From assembly GCF_001040945.1 (NCBI RefSeq), contig NZ_CP011930.1, positions 930,001 through 994,000 on the forward strand: DNA of 64,000 bases, given 5' to 3'. The first letter of the stretch is position 1. The number at the start of each line of letters is the position of its first letter. The position numbers and the translations under genes are program-made. This document shows positions 8,420-18,478 of this stretch, piece by piece. The notes beneath the pieces were generated by a model. It saw only the letters and a list, made by a program, of their open reading frames with translations, made no database searches and was not told the DNA's origin. The DNA comes from Herbaspirillum seropedicae. GTDB lineage: Bacteria > Pseudomonadota > Gammaproteobacteria > Burkholderiales > Burkholderiaceae_D.

Positions 8420-9037
8420 ATGTACAACATCCTCTTCGCCATCGGCGCCTACCTGATCGGCTCGCTATCCTTCGCGGTGCTGGTCTCCAAGCTGTTCGGC
8501 CTGTCCGATCCACGCACCTATGGCTCCAAGAACCCGGGCGCTACCAACGTCCTGCGCAGCGGCAACAAGAAGGCCGCCGCGCTGACCTTGCTGGGCGATG
8601 GCTTCAAGGGCTGGCTGGCGGTGTGGCTGGCGCAGAAGTTCGGCCCGCACTATGGCGTGGATGACACCGGTATTGCGCTGGTGACATTGGCGGTGTTCCT
8701 GGGCCACCTGTGGCCGGTGTTCTTCCGCTTCGTCGGCGGCAAGGGCGTGGCCACCGCGCTGGGCATCCTGCTGGCGCTGGACATATGGCTGGGCCTGGCC
8801 ACGCTGGCGACCTGGCTGGCGGTGGCCTTCGCCTTCCGTTATTCCTCGCTGGCGGCGCTGGTGGCGGCCTTGTTCGCACCCTTCTACTACGGCCTGCTGT
8901 TCGGCACTACCGACGGTATCCTGCTGGCCGTGGTGGCCATGGCGGCGCTGCTGATCTATCGCCACCGCAAGAACATCGGCAATCTGCTGGCGGGCAAGGA
9001 AAGCCGGATTGGGGATAAGAAGAAGGCTGGCAAGTAA
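8420..9037 (+). CDS. plsY: Glycerol-3-phosphate acyltransferase PlsY
   Basis: 205 aa integral membrane enzyme. Its hallmarks are the N-terminal [15 protein letters not shown], the phosphate-binding [22 protein letters not shown] with GDGFKG, and the loop [12 protein letters not shown]. It transfers acyl groups from acyl phosphate to sn-glycerol 3-phosphate, the first step of phospholipid synthesis. A Lys-rich tail closes the protein. It is convergent with tsaD, and a hairpin terminator lies in the 95-bp gap between them. Confidence 0.95.
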   Translation: MYNILFAIGAYLIGSLSFAVLVSKLFGLSDPRTYGSKNPGATNVLRSGNKKAAALTLLGDGFKGWLAVWLAQKFGPHYGVDDTGIALVTLAVFLGHLWPVFFRFVGGKGVATALGILLALDIWLGLATLATWLAVAFAFRYSSLAALVAALFAPFYYGLLFGTTDGILLAVVAMAALLIYRHRKNIGNLLAGKESRIGDKKKAGK

Positions 9038-9091
9038 GTTAGGCAGCCGGGAAAGCGGAAGAAAAGGAAGTAGAGGTAGTAAAGGAAAAGA

Positions 9092-9121
9092 AGGGTCGCA
9101 ATCTGCATTGCGGCCCTTTTT
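9092..9121 (+). terminator. Rho-independent terminator after plsY
   Basis: Stem AGGGTCGCAAT/ATTGCGGCCCT (one mismatch-type pair) with a CTGC loop is followed by five T residues on the + strand. It lies between the convergent plsY and tsaD genes. Confidence 0.85.
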
Positions 9122-9132
9122 GTTTATATCGT

Positions 9133-10197
9133 TTAAATGATTTCCGGGGTGTTCGGAACGGCTTGCTTCTGAGGCGGCCGCAACTCATCCAGCGGCCAGC
9201 GCGGTCGCACGCTGAAGCCGTATTGCTTGCGCGCCGCACCCGGTTCCTCGCGCAGGCGCATGGCGCCGGCGAAGGCGATCATGGCGCCGTTGTCGGTGCA
9301 GAACTGCAACTCCGGATAGAAGACTTCATAGCGCCGCTTGGCCGCTGCCGCATTGAGGGCTGCGCGCAACTGCGCATTGGCGCCCACGCCGCCGGCGATG
9401 ACCAGGCGCTTCAGGTTGGTCTGCTTCAGCGCCGTCATGCACTTGGCCACGAGCACGTCGACGATGGCGTCGACGAAACCGCGCGCGATATTGGCCTTGT
9501 CCTGCTCGCAGATATTGGTGCTCTGCTGCTTGACCACGGTGAGGACCGCAGTCTTCAGGCCCGAGAAACTGAAGTCGAGATTCTTGGAATGCAACATCGG
9601 ACGTGGTAACTGGTAGGCGTTCGGATCGCCAAATTCGGCCAGCCGCGAAATCGCCGGTCCACCCGGATAGCCCAGGCCCAGCAGCTTGGCCGACTTGTCG
9701 AAGGCTTCGCCGGCCGCATCGTCGAGGGTCTCGCCCAGCAATTCATAACGGCCCACGCCATCGACCCGCATCAACTGCGTATGACCGCCCGAGACCAGCA
9801 GGGCGATGAAGGGGAAGCGCGGCGGTTTGCTCGCCAGCAACGGTGACAGCAGGTGGCCCTCGAGGTGGTGGATGCCCAGCACCGGCTTGTCCAGCGCCAG
9901 CCCCAGCCCGCAGGCCACCGAAGCGCCCACCAGCAGCGCACCGGCCAGGCCAGGTCCCTGGGTATAGGCGATGGCGTCGATGTCCTGGGCTTGCACCTGG
10001 GCATCGGCCAGGGTTTGCCTGAGCAGGGGAATGGCGCGGCGGATGTGGTCGCGCGAGGCCAGTTCCGGGACCACGCCGCCATATTCCTGATGCATGGCAA
10101 TCTGCGAATGCAGGGCATGGGCCAGGAGGCCGCGCTCGGTGTCGTACAGAGCAAGGCCGGTTTCGTCACAGGAGGATTCGACGCCGAGAACTAACAT
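9133..10197 (-). CDS. tsaD: tRNA N6-adenosine threonylcarbamoyltransferase TsaD
   Basis: 354 aa from the ATG at 10197 ([14 protein letters not shown], the canonical N-terminus); a 21-residue upstream extension is rejected. ASKHA-fold motifs are visible: [11 protein letters not shown], the metal ligands H111 and H115 in HHLEGH, and the phosphate loops LVSGGHTQL and [13 protein letters not shown]. With TsaB and TsaE it adds threonylcarbamoyl to A37 of ANN-decoding tRNAs and is normally essential. Its reading direction is opposite to plsY and ybiB. Confidence 0.96.
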   Translation of the reverse strand: MLVLGVESSCDETGLALYDTERGLLAHALHSQIAMHQEYGGVVPELASRDHIRRAIPLLRQTLADAQVQAQDIDAIAYTQGPGLAGALLVGASVACGLGLALDKPVLGIHHLEGHLLSPLLASKPPRFPFIALLVSGGHTQLMRVDGVGRYELLGETLDDAAGEAFDKSAKLLGLGYPGGPAISRLAEFGDPNAYQLPRPMLHSKNLDFSFSGLKTAVLTVVKQQSTNICEQDKANIARGFVDAIVDVLVAKCMTALKQTNLKRLVIAGGVGANAQLRAALNAAAAKRRYEVFYPELQFCTDNGAMIAFAGAMRLREEPGAARKQYGFSVRPRWPLDELRPPQKQAVPNTPEII

Positions 10198-10337
10198 GGG
10201 AATGGACTCAATGAAGCGGCCGGGCTGCCCCCTTTGACAGGCGGGAGGCAGGCGCGGCAAAGGCGCTATTGTAATGGAAAGCCCGGCCGGACATCCCCGC
10301 GCTGTGGGGCGCGGCGGTTTTGGTGTACCCTTCGGCC

Positions 10338-11348
10338 ATGCAAAACAATGCCCATACTCCTGCTCCGGCTGCGGCCGTCGAGCCTGCTTCCGGTCTTTCT
10401 TCCCATGCTGCTTTCGTGGCCGCGCCTTTCATCAAGGAAATCGGCCGTGGCAAGGATGGCGCGCGCAGTCTGTCGCGCCAGGACGCCCGGACCATGTACC
10501 AGGCCATGCTCGATGGCCGTGTCAGCGATCTGGAGCTGGGGGCGATCCTCCTGGCCATGCGCATCAAGGGCGAGTCGGTGCAAGAGATTGCCGGTTTCCT
10601 CGATGCCGCCGAGGCCTCCATGCCGGCGCTGCGCGCCCCGGCGGGGCCTTACGCGCCGGTGGTGCTGCCCAGCTACAACGGCTCGCGCAAGATGGCCAAT
10701 CTCACCCCGCTGTTGTGCATGCTGCTGGTGCGCCGGGGCGTGCCGGTGCTGATGCACGGCGTCACCCATGATCCGCAGCGTGTCACCAGCGCCGAAATCT
10801 TCACAGCCCTGGGCCAGCCGCACGCCGCCAGCATCGAGCAGGCCCAAGCCCTGATGGCGGCCGGCCAGCCAGCCTTCGTGCCGATCACCGTGCTGGCCCC
10901 GGCCATTGCGCGCCTGCTGGGCATGCGCCGCATCCTGGGGGTGCGCAACTCCACCCATACCGTGGTGAAGATCATGCAACCCTTCGCGGGGCCGGCCTTG
11001 CGTCTGACGTCGTACACCCATCCCGAATACCTGGAGATGCTGACCGACTACTTCAGCAACGCCGCGCCGCCTGAGCGCGGCGACGCCTTCCTCATGCGCG
11101 GCACCGAAGGCGAGACGGTCGCCAATGCGCGCCGCGCCCAGCGCATCGACTGGTTCAGTGGCGGCACGCGCACCGTACTGGTGGAAAAACAGAGCGTGGC
11201 CGAAGAACTGCCCGATCTGCCCGAGGGACAGGATGCCGCCGCCACCGCGGCCTGGATCCGCGAGGTGCTGGAGGGCCAGCGACCGGTGCCGGAAGCCATC
11301 GCCGAGCAGGTCGAGCACTGCGTGGATGTGGCGGCACGATTACGTTGA
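10338..11348 (+). CDS. ybiB: YbiB/TrpD2-type nucleic-acid-binding protein
   Basis: 336 aa from ATG 10338; an earlier in-frame GTG at 10320 gives a poor N-terminus. The fold is that of anthranilate phosphoribosyltransferase: an N-terminal helical domain ([30 protein letters not shown]) and a phosphoribosyl-binding-like core ([35 protein letters not shown]). The TrpD active-site GTGGD loop is replaced by SYNGSRK, as in YbiB. E. coli YbiB binds DNA non-specifically and is in the LexA regulon. A biosynthetic role in tryptophan formation is therefore unlikely. Confidence 0.85.
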   Translation: MQNNAHTPAPAAAVEPASGLSSHAAFVAAPFIKEIGRGKDGARSLSRQDARTMYQAMLDGRVSDLELGAILLAMRIKGESVQEIAGFLDAAEASMPALRAPAGPYAPVVLPSYNGSRKMANLTPLLCMLLVRRGVPVLMHGVTHDPQRVTSAEIFTALGQPHAASIEQAQALMAAGQPAFVPITVLAPAIARLLGMRRILGVRNSTHTVVKIMQPFAGPALRLTSYTHPEYLEMLTDYFSNAAPPERGDAFLMRGTEGETVANARRAQRIDWFSGGTRTVLVEKQSVAEELPDLPEGQDAAATAAWIREVLEGQRPVPEAIAEQVEHCVDVAARLR

Positions 11349-11587
11349 TTTTTTGTTGCGCAGCGTGGATGATTCACCACACCCTATCCTGCCGCGCGGG
11401 AAGCTGACACATTGACAGCATCGCTGCACAAGACCTGTCAGCAATGGTCAGTAAAAAAACGCTGGAAACAATGCCGGCGCTGCGGCATGGAGATGGAGGC
11501 GGAAAGAAGAGGATGGGGTTGATCCCAGGGAACGGGATCGTACAGCGCAGAGGAGCGAAAGAAAACGCGTCCGATCAGTCAGACGCG

Positions 11588-12040
11588 TCAAGCGCGGGAG
11601 CGGCGTCGGGTGGGGGCCTTGGCAGGAGCAGCGGCCTTCTCGACGGTGCTGGCGGCGACCTGGGCGAAGGCGAAGATCACTTCCTTGACGACCTTGCGTT
11701 GTGGCGCAGGCAGGTTGATGAAGGCCTCGAAGGCTTCGCGTTCGCGGTAGCCGATGGCTTCTTCCCAGCGCGCGCGGCGCTTGTCGATGCGCTTGCCGAT
11801 CTCTTCGCCGAAGCGCAGATGCTGTGGAGTAACGATGAGCCACTCGGCCAGGGTTTCGAGCTTGTCCTGCTTGGGCATGGACTCGCCGAGCAGCCAGCGT
11901 CGCACGCCGTGCAGCGTCATCGGCTTGCCCCAGTAGCGCAAATTGAATTCCCGTTCCAGAACGGCGGGCTTGGGTTCGTATCCTGCTTTTTCCATCGCGG
12001 TGCGCAAGCGCTTGGCGAATTTTTGATTGGCGGTTTCCAT
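11588..12040 (-). CDS. XRE-like DNA-binding regulator
   Basis: 150 aa, rich in Arg/Lys. The N-terminal half (FAKRLRTAMEKAGY through LHGVRRWLLGESMPKQDKLETLAEWL) has the helix pattern of an HTH domain related to XRE/phage repressors. The C-terminal half is helical and ends in a basic Ala-Pro tail (APAKAPTRRRSRA). Target genes are unknown. It stands alone, with a 240-bp gap after ybiB and nearly 1 kb of gene-free sequence upstream. A longer minus-strand ORF over the same region is a shadow. Confidence 0.7.
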   Translation of the reverse strand: METANQKFAKRLRTAMEKAGYEPKPAVLEREFNLRYWGKPMTLHGVRRWLLGESMPKQDKLETLAEWLIVTPQHLRFGEEIGKRIDKRRARWEEAIGYREREAFEAFINLPAPQRKVVKEVIFAFAQVAASTVEKAAAPAKAPTRRRSRA

Positions 12041-13006
12041 GGTTTCGAAGGTACTTTGAGGTAGAGCTTTCCGGGGTACGTTTGCATTTGGGATGAGTTA
12101 CGCAGCAAACGTGATTTATACTCACCAGCTGGGATGAAGTCGCCATCGGCGTCCATACGACCCCATGGAAAGCTGCGCCAGGCAAGGCCGGCGAGCGTTT
12201 GCAGCGAGCGGAAAGGTGGCCATGCGCAAGTCTCCGATGCGATGGGGGAACACCTTGTACGATGGTGCAGGTTCGTGCGAACGCAGTGCCGCATGTCAGG
12301 TCATCAGGCCACTTCAAGTACGTCAGTGACTTGCGCCGTGATGGTGCGACAGGGGCATGCGCTGGACCGGCGCTTGTTCTGCAGGCGTCCTCGTTGGGGT
12401 TGGACTATTGTTAGTCCAGATGGCTGACGGCGTCAGCCCTTATTGATGTTTTTTTATTTTCTGTGTCTGTAGCGACACAGCGCAATGCGGCGCAAACCAG
12501 CGCCGCAGCGGGGGCAGGGCGGTTTCGGCAGGGGCCGGCGCGTTAGAATGGCGGCGCACCTTCAGGGGGATATCACTGATGCTGCAGGTGGGTAACCTAA
12601 AGTTTTCCCATCCTGCGAGGATGGTGTGGATCCGCCAGACCAGTCCGCCATGTGGTCGGGGCTGGGTCTGGCCGCTGAGCGCGGATCGCCGGCCGGATTT
12701 GCTGCAAGTCAGGACAAGCCGAACAATCAAAGAAGCAAACGGCGTCCTTGTGATAAGTTTCAGTGATTTTTATCGCTTTTCAGTTACGTAACTTTTAAGT
12801 ACTTTTTCCGGACCGGAAAGGTCCGGGATGGAACGCGGCGACCCGTTGCGCAGCAACGGTGGATCGACTGACGTCCGCACACCCGCCAGCCAATGTTGCC
12901 GGCCCGGGTGCACCGGGCGGAATGGCCGCGCTACCGTACAGGCGCATCTCCCGCGGGCTCCCAGCGATCGCCCGCGAGGAGATGGGCAATCGTTCCGGGT
13001 TTGTCC
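12041..13006. other. 966-bp gene-free region with possible promoter and palindromes
   Basis: None of the open frames here has convincing protein character. A plausible -10 (TAGAAT, 12544-12549) lies before a GC-rich, structured 250-bp stretch. Downstream are two palindromes: GTTACGTAAC (12783-12792) and a hairpin around TCCGGACC/GGTCCGGA near 12807-12825. The leftward promoter of the HTH regulator should lie near 12050-12130. A structured RNA in 12550-12830 is possible, but I recognise no family. Confidence 0.35.
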
Positions 13007-15127
13007 ATGTCAGGTTCATTCCATTTCCTGCTGTTGGCCTTTGCGGTGCTGGTGGCCAGCCTGTCGGCCTATGCTGCGCTGGAAGTCTCCGAGCGCATGG
13101 TGATGCAGGAATCCCAGCATCGCCGCCTGTGGCTGTCGGTGGGGGCGGTCGTGCTCGGCCTGGGCGTGTGGGCCACGCTGTTCCTGACGGTGGCGGCGCT
13201 GGGCTTGTCGATGCCGGTCGGCTTCGATATCCGGCTGACCGTGCTGGCGCTGTTGCTATGCCTGGGCAGCGCCTTCTACCTGATGCACCTGTCCGGCTTG
13301 CGGCGGCCCCATCCGAGCCGGCTGGCCATCGGCGGCCTGTCCATCGGCGCGGCCATCAACGCAGCTTTCCATATGGCGCTGGCCGCCATGCAATTGCTGC
13401 CGGCGCTGTTGTACCAGCAGGTCTTGCTAGGCCTGGCCTTGCTGCTGACCGAACTGATCGGGGTCTTCATCGTCGCCCTGTTTTCGGCCAGCAATGGCCG
13501 CAAGCCCAAGGCCGGCTCGCTCAATTCGCAGCAGACCCGGCGGGTGCTGGCGGCGTTGCTGGTGGGGCTGGGCCTGGTCGCTGCGGCCACGGCTGGCCTG
13601 CGTGCGCTGGTCATCGCGCCGCACACGCAGAGCTTGGCGGTGGCCAGCCTGCTGCGCGAGCACCTGGTCAACGGCATCGTCTTCCTGGCTTTCCTGGCGA
13701 TGGCGCTGGCGCTGGTGATCAGTGGCGTGCAGCGCAACCAGGTCTTGAAGCGCATCGTCGGCCGCACCAATGACAAGCTGCTGCATTTCGCCACCCACGA
13801 CGTGCTCACCGGCCTGCCCAATCGCGCCTTGCTGGCCGACCGCATCCAGCACGCGGTGGAGGTGGCACGCCGCAACGGCAAGACCTTTGCGGTGCTGTTC
13901 ATGGACCTGGATGGTTTCAAGGCCATCAATGATTCGCTCGGCCATGCGGTGGGCGATGGCCTGCTGGTGGCGGTGGCGCAGCGCATCCGGCAATGCCTGC
14001 GCGGTGAAGACATGGTTGCGCGCATCGGCGGCGACGAGTTCGTGGTGGTGGTGGGCAACCTGTCCTCGCCGGATGTGGTGGAGCAGTTGTCGGAAAACAT
14101 CCTCGCCGCCCTGCGCCAGGATTTCCAGATCGATGACGCCACCCTGCGCGTGACCTCCAGCATCGGCATCGCCGTCTATCCCAATAGCGGCGACAGCGTC
14201 GATGCATTGATGAAGAATGCTGATGCGGCCATGTACGAAGCCAAGCAGAGCGGGCGCAATACCTATCGTTTCTTCGAGCCGGCCATGCATGCCAGCGCCA
14301 TGCGTCACCTGCAGGTGCGCCAGGCGCTCCAGCAGGCCATCGACGAGCAGCAGTTCCGCCTGCATTTCCAGCCCAAGTACCGTGGCGCGAGCAAGGAGCT
14401 GACCGGGCTGGAAGCCCTGCTGCGCTGGACCCATCCGCAACTGGGCGAGATGGCCCCGACCGAATTCATCCCCATTGCCGAGCGTTCCGGCCAGATCCTG
14501 TGCATCGGCGACTGGGTGCTGCAGGCGGTCTGCGAACAGATCGCCCGCTGGGATGCGGCAGGGATGAAGCCGGTGAAGGTGGCCCTGAACCTGTCGCCGT
14601 TGCAGATGCGCACCGATCTGGTGGCGCGCATCGTGGAACTGGTGGGGGCGGCGGGCATTGCCCCGCAACGGCTGATGTTCGAGATCACCGAGACGGCGGC
14701 GATGAAGGATGTGGAGCGCAGCCAGCGGGTGATCGGCGAACTGCAAGCGCTGGGCTTCGATATCGCCATCGATGACTTCGGCACGGGCTATTCCAGCCTG
14801 GCCTACCTGGCGCAGTTCCACTGTCGCCAGATCAAGATCGACCGCTTCTTTACCTCGCGCCTGGATGGCGATGATCACTCCGGACGCGCCATCGTGGCCG
14901 CCATCATTGCGCTGGCCCATGCCTTGCAGATGGAGGTGGTGGCCGAGGGCGTGGAAACCGAAGGGCAGTTGCGCGAGCTGCAACTGCTGCACTGTGATCA
15001 GGTGCAGGGCTTCCTGCTGGGGCGTCCGGCGGAAGCGCCCAGCGTGCCGGGGCTGGTCCAGGCCAGCAACGATGACCTGTTCGGCGCGGCGGCTGGCGCG
15101 AGCGCCGTGCTCAAGCTGGAGCGTTGA
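13007..15127 (+). CDS. GGDEF-EAL cyclic-di-GMP protein with degenerate MHYT-like membrane sensor
   Basis: 706 aa from ATG 13007; an upstream extension of 38 residues is low quality. The N-terminal 250 residues form about seven membrane helices arranged like an MHYT sensor. Where MHYT repeats should have Met/His metal ligands, this protein has TLFLTVAAL and AAFHMALAAMQL, so most ligands are lost. It is followed by an intact diguanylate cyclase motif (RIGGDEF) and an EAL phosphodiesterase domain with LEALLRW, DDFGTGYSSL and EGVET. Both catalytic motifs are intact, so it may make or break c-di-GMP. Its stop overlaps the convergent MATE gene by 17 bp. Confidence 0.9.
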   Translation: MSGSFHFLLLAFAVLVASLSAYAALEVSERMVMQESQHRRLWLSVGAVVLGLGVWATLFLTVAALGLSMPVGFDIRLTVLALLLCLGSAFYLMHLSGLRRPHPSRLAIGGLSIGAAINAAFHMALAAMQLLPALLYQQVLLGLALLLTELIGVFIVALFSASNGRKPKAGSLNSQQTRRVLAALLVGLGLVAAATAGLRALVIAPHTQSLAVASLLREHLVNGIVFLAFLAMALALVISGVQRNQVLKRIVGRTNDKLLHFATHDVLTGLPNRALLADRIQHAVEVARRNGKTFAVLFMDLDGFKAINDSLGHAVGDGLLVAVAQRIRQCLRGEDMVARIGGDEFVVVVGNLSSPDVVEQLSENILAALRQDFQIDDATLRVTSSIGIAVYPNSGDSVDALMKNADAAMYEAKQSGRNTYRFFEPAMHASAMRHLQVRQALQQAIDEQQFRLHFQPKYRGASKELTGLEALLRWTHPQLGEMAPTEFIPIAERSGQILCIGDWVLQAVCEQIARWDAAGMKPVKVALNLSPLQMRTDLVARIVELVGAAGIAPQRLMFEITETAAMKDVERSQRVIGELQALGFDIAIDDFGTGYSSLAYLAQFHCRQIKIDRFFTSRLDGDDHSGRAIVAAIIALAHALQMEVVAEGVETEGQLRELQLLHCDQVQGFLLGRPAEAPSVPGLVQASNDDLFGAAAGASAVLKLER

Positions 15128-16496
15128 GCCAGCGGCGCTGGATGTGGCGCAGGTAGTAGAGCAGGCCGATCCCGACTAAGCCCAGGCTGGCGCTGTTGGC
15201 CAGCCAGAAGCCGGCCGGTCCCAACAGGTTCGGCGGGGTCAGCCCGAGCGGATCCAGGCCGAGCAGATAGCCGCCGCCCAGTCCCACGCCCCATAGCGTG
15301 ACGGCATAGATCACGGTCGGCACCACCGCCACCTTGTAGGCGCGCAGCACGAAGGCGGTGGTCACCTGCAGGGAATCGAAGAGCTGGTAGAAGGCGATGT
15401 AGAGAAACAGCGGCAGCGCTGCGCCGATGATGAGCGGATCAGGTGTATAGGCGCGGATGATCTGCCCGCGCAGGCAGTAGACCACCAGCCCGACCAGCAC
15501 CGACAGCGCGATCGCCAGGCGGATGCCGGCATTGCCGATCTTCTTGGCCACCGCAAAGTTGCCGCCGCCAATGGCTTGCGCCACCAGGGTGCTGGTCGCG
15601 CTGGCAATGGACAGCGGCAGCATGTAGAGCACCGTGCCGACATTGGCGGTGATCTGGTGTCCGGCCACCGGCACCGCACCCAGGCGCGCGATGAAGACGG
15701 CCATCAGGGTAAAGGCGGTGACTTCGATGAAGTAGGACATGCCGATGGGAATGCCCAGCCACAGCAGCCGTCGCAGGGTCTTCCAGGAAGGGGCGACGAA
15801 ACCGCGGCCGAACAGCTTCAAGGGGCGATACACCGGCAGGCGCGCCACCAGCAGCCAGGCCGCCAGCATCATCAGCCAGGCGATCAGGGTGGTGGCGATG
15901 GCGCAGCCGGGGCCGCCAAAGGCCGGCAGGCCCAGGCCGCCGAAGATCAAGAGGGCGTTCAGCGGCAGCTTCAGCAGCAGGCCGCAGACCTGGATGGCCA
16001 TGACCATCTTGGGGCGGGCGATGGCGGTGTTGAGCGCGGAATAGACGCGGAAGAACAGCGTGGCCGGCAGCGCCAGCGCTTCGATACGCAGGTACAGCGT
16101 GGCCTTTTCCACCAGCTCCGGCGAGGCCTTGGCCACGCTGAGAAAGAGCGGCGAGAACATCAGCACCAGCGCGCCGATGACTGACAGGAACACGGCCAGC
16201 CACATCCCTTGCCTGACCTCGTCGCCGATCTCGTCGTGACGGCCGGCGCCGAAGAGCTGGCCGATGGTCGGCTGCAGCGCCTGCAGCACCCCCGACAGGC
16301 CCACGAAGACACTCACGTAGATCGATACCCCCAGCGCCAGCGCGGCCAGGTCCAGCGCCGAGAAGCGCGAGACCATCACGGTATCGATCACGCCATTGGC
16401 GATGAGCGCCAGCTGGCCGACCAGAAGCGGCCAGGCCAGCCGCGCGATGCGGCCGACGTGGTGACGGGAGGACAGGGCGGGCAGTTCAGTGGTCAC
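15111..16496 (-). CDS. MATE-family multidrug exporter
   Basis: 461 aa with twelve membrane segments in two homologous halves, the usual MATE size. Family features include LAWPLLVGQLALIANGVIDTVMVSR in helix 1, GVLQALQPTIGQLFGAGR after helix 2, and the equivalent GIPIGMSYFIEVTAFTLMA and AQAIGGGNFAVAKK in the second half. It should export cationic drugs or metabolites in exchange for H+ or Na+; substrate is not predictable. It ends inside the last codons of the convergent GGDEF-EAL gene, and the ArnT-like gene ends 23 bp upstream of it. Confidence 0.92.
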   Translation of the reverse strand: MTTELPALSSRHHVGRIARLAWPLLVGQLALIANGVIDTVMVSRFSALDLAALALGVSIYVSVFVGLSGVLQALQPTIGQLFGAGRHDEIGDEVRQGMWLAVFLSVIGALVLMFSPLFLSVAKASPELVEKATLYLRIEALALPATLFFRVYSALNTAIARPKMVMAIQVCGLLLKLPLNALLIFGGLGLPAFGGPGCAIATTLIAWLMMLAAWLLVARLPVYRPLKLFGRGFVAPSWKTLRRLLWLGIPIGMSYFIEVTAFTLMAVFIARLGAVPVAGHQITANVGTVLYMLPLSIASATSTLVAQAIGGGNFAVAKKIGNAGIRLAIALSVLVGLVVYCLRGQIIRAYTPDPLIIGAALPLFLYIAFYQLFDSLQVTTAFVLRAYKVAVVPTVIYAVTLWGVGLGGGYLLGLDPLGLTPPNLLGPAGFWLANSASLGLVGIGLLYYLRHIQRRWLNAPA

Positions 16497-16519
16497 GCGC
16501 AGGCAATCATGAGGGCCGC

Positions 16520-18244
16520 TCAGTCTTTGCTGCGGCGATAGAGGCGGAAGCGCTCGTCGCGGTCAGAGGGGCGGCGGCCTTCCCAGACCATGCGCCAGGC
16601 GCCGGGATACTGGCGCAGCATCAGCGCCGCGTCCTGGTTGCTGATGTCATCCTGCAGCAGCAGGTAGTCGCAGCGCTGGCCATGCTCATCGGCAAAGCGC
16701 ACATTGCCGAAGTAGGCGAACGAGGCGCGCTGCGCCGGGCCGACATTGGTCTGCACGCACTGCTTGACCGAGCCCAGCTTGGACTCGATCTGCTCGGCCA
16801 CGCCCGCATAGCTCTTGCCATAGTTGACCCAGGGCAGCCACAAGGTCATCAGCAATACCCAGCACAGGATCACGCCGCCCGAGGACAGCACCACGGCGCG
16901 CCACAGCACCGAGGGACGGCGCGAGATGCGCCAGTGGACCACGACGATCCAGGCGATGGTGGCGGCGATGGCGATGGCCAGCGAGATCCACGCAAAGCCC
17001 GGCTTGAAGCCCGGCGCCAGCTTGTAGGCATTGCGCGCGATCTGCGCGGGCCAGCCGGTTTCCTTGGCGATCCAGCCGATCCAGATGAAGGCCGCCGACG
17101 TGGTCAGGGTCATCACCGAGAACCAGTCCACTGCATTGATGGCGCCGCGCTTCATGGTCGGCAGGCCGAAGGCCGCCAGGATCGCCAGCGCCGGCAGCAG
17201 CGGCAGCAGCATGCCTTCTTCGCGGTGGATGTTCATCAGCACCAGCAGCGTGATGGGGATCAGGAAGGCCAGCGGCAGGGCGATATGCAGCGACCCCAGC
17301 TGGCGTCGCCAGGCGTAGAGCGCCCATCCCGCAAAGGGCCAGGCCGGCCAGGCGAACCAGACGCCGTACTTGCCCAGGAAGGCCAGCGTGGCCAGGGTGG
17401 GGACGTTCAACTGGTAGGTGTTCCAGCTCATCCAGAGTTCGAACTGGCCGGCGGCCTCGCTGGGGATCAGCGTATGCAGCGCCAGCAGCCAGGCCGCGCA
17501 GATGAGCAGCGCCAGCGGCAGGGCCAGGCCCAGCACCAGCGCTGCGGCGCGACCGTCCTTGCGCAGCGCCGTCAGCAGTACCAGCGCCAGCAGCACGCCC
17601 ACCGGCAGCAGCCAGCCATAGGTCAGCACCAGCATGCCCAGCGCCAGGCCCAAGCCCAGCGCGTGGCGCACGCGATGCGCATCGAACACCCGCGCTGCGC
17701 CATACATGGCGTAGGCGACCAGGGCGATCTGCAAGGTCTTGGGGCTGGTCTCGTGGCTATGCAGCAGCAGGCCGAGGAAACCGAGGTAGATCAGGAAGGC
17801 GCCATCGGCCAGGGTGCGGCCGAAATCCTTGGGCTCGGGCTGGCCGCCAAAGGCCAGCTTGAGCGGCTGCGCCTCGGGGCGACGGCCCAGCAGGTAGGTG
17901 GTGTACCAGATCGAGAGCGACCCGACCAGGAAGCAGCCGATGGTGGAGACGCGCGCGGCCAGCGGATCGCCGAGCAGCCAGCCGAAGAGCTGGATGCAGA
18001 TGGCGCCGAACCAGTAGGCCAGCGGACTTTCCGCCGGCAGCGGGAGTCCGGCCACATTGGGCGTCAACCAGTCGGCCAGATTGCCATGGGCCATGGTCCA
18101 CATGATGCCGAAGCTGGTGGCATCCTCGTTCTTCCAGGGATCGCGGCCGATCAGGCCGGGCAGGATGTAGAGGAGGGCGAGCGCAAGCAGGGCCATGCGC
18201 GGAAGCGCGTTGGTCGCTGCGGCAGGAAGACGGACTGGCTTCAT
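16520..18244 (-). CDS. ArnT/PMT-like membrane glycosyltransferase
   Basis: 574 aa from ATG 18244; a start 25 codons upstream is possible. It has about twelve membrane helices. The first extracytoplasmic loop carries GRDPWKNEDATSFGI, resembling the acidic catalytic loop of GT-C enzymes such as ArnT and dolichyl-phosphomannose mannosyltransferases. A soluble C-terminal part follows (FAYFGNVRFADEHGQRCDYLLLQDD). Such enzymes move a sugar from a lipid-phosphate carrier to lipid A or another envelope acceptor. It runs in the same direction as the MATE gene and ends 23 bp before that gene's start. Donor and acceptor are unknown. Confidence 0.75.
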   Translation of the reverse strand: MKPVRLPAAATNALPRMALLALALLYILPGLIGRDPWKNEDATSFGIMWTMAHGNLADWLTPNVAGLPLPAESPLAYWFGAICIQLFGWLLGDPLAARVSTIGCFLVGSLSIWYTTYLLGRRPEAQPLKLAFGGQPEPKDFGRTLADGAFLIYLGFLGLLLHSHETSPKTLQIALVAYAMYGAARVFDAHRVRHALGLGLALGMLVLTYGWLLPVGVLLALVLLTALRKDGRAAALVLGLALPLALLICAAWLLALHTLIPSEAAGQFELWMSWNTYQLNVPTLATLAFLGKYGVWFAWPAWPFAGWALYAWRRQLGSLHIALPLAFLIPITLLVLMNIHREEGMLLPLLPALAILAAFGLPTMKRGAINAVDWFSVMTLTTSAAFIWIGWIAKETGWPAQIARNAYKLAPGFKPGFAWISLAIAIAATIAWIVVVHWRISRRPSVLWRAVVLSSGGVILCWVLLMTLWLPWVNYGKSYAGVAEQIESKLGSVKQCVQTNVGPAQRASFAYFGNVRFADEHGQRCDYLLLQDDISNQDAALMLRQYPGAWRMVWEGRRPSDRDERFRLYRRSKD

Positions 18245-18434
18245 CAAGATCTTGTTGCTCTTGTTCTGGACTGCGGGGTTGGGTGGTCTTGCTTGCCGTG
18301 CGGGCTGGCTGCGCGGCATCGCTCGGGAGGGCGATTTCCGGTGTTATTTTTTTGCAGGCCCTATTGTGCAGGAATTCACCGTAAATAGTTGTTTCTGAGT
18401 GCGACAGCAGGTGCGCCACGACAAGGTGGGCCAA

Positions 18435-18466
18435 ACAAAAAAGGCAGCCGGAGCTGCCTTTTTTGA
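18435..18466 (-). terminator. Bidirectional terminator after rpmE2
   Basis: Stem AAGGCAGC/GCTGCCTT with a CGGA loop has an A-run on one side and a T-run on the other, so it can work in both directions. It lies 12 bp after the rpmE2 stop. Confidence 0.85.
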
Positions 18467-18478
18467 GGGAAGTACAGA

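Noticed and set aside
11448..12317. 289-codon minus-strand frame over the HTH regulator
   Set aside because: A different frame from the regulator, with no domain character; the 150-aa frame inside has HTH features.
12440..12730. 96-codon minus-strand frame in the gene-free stretch
   Set aside because: No domain character, no ribosome site and overlaps a likely promoter region.
16682..18388. 568-codon + strand frame
   Set aside because: Antisense to the ArnT-like membrane protein; Gln/Gly/Arg-rich low-complexity shadow.
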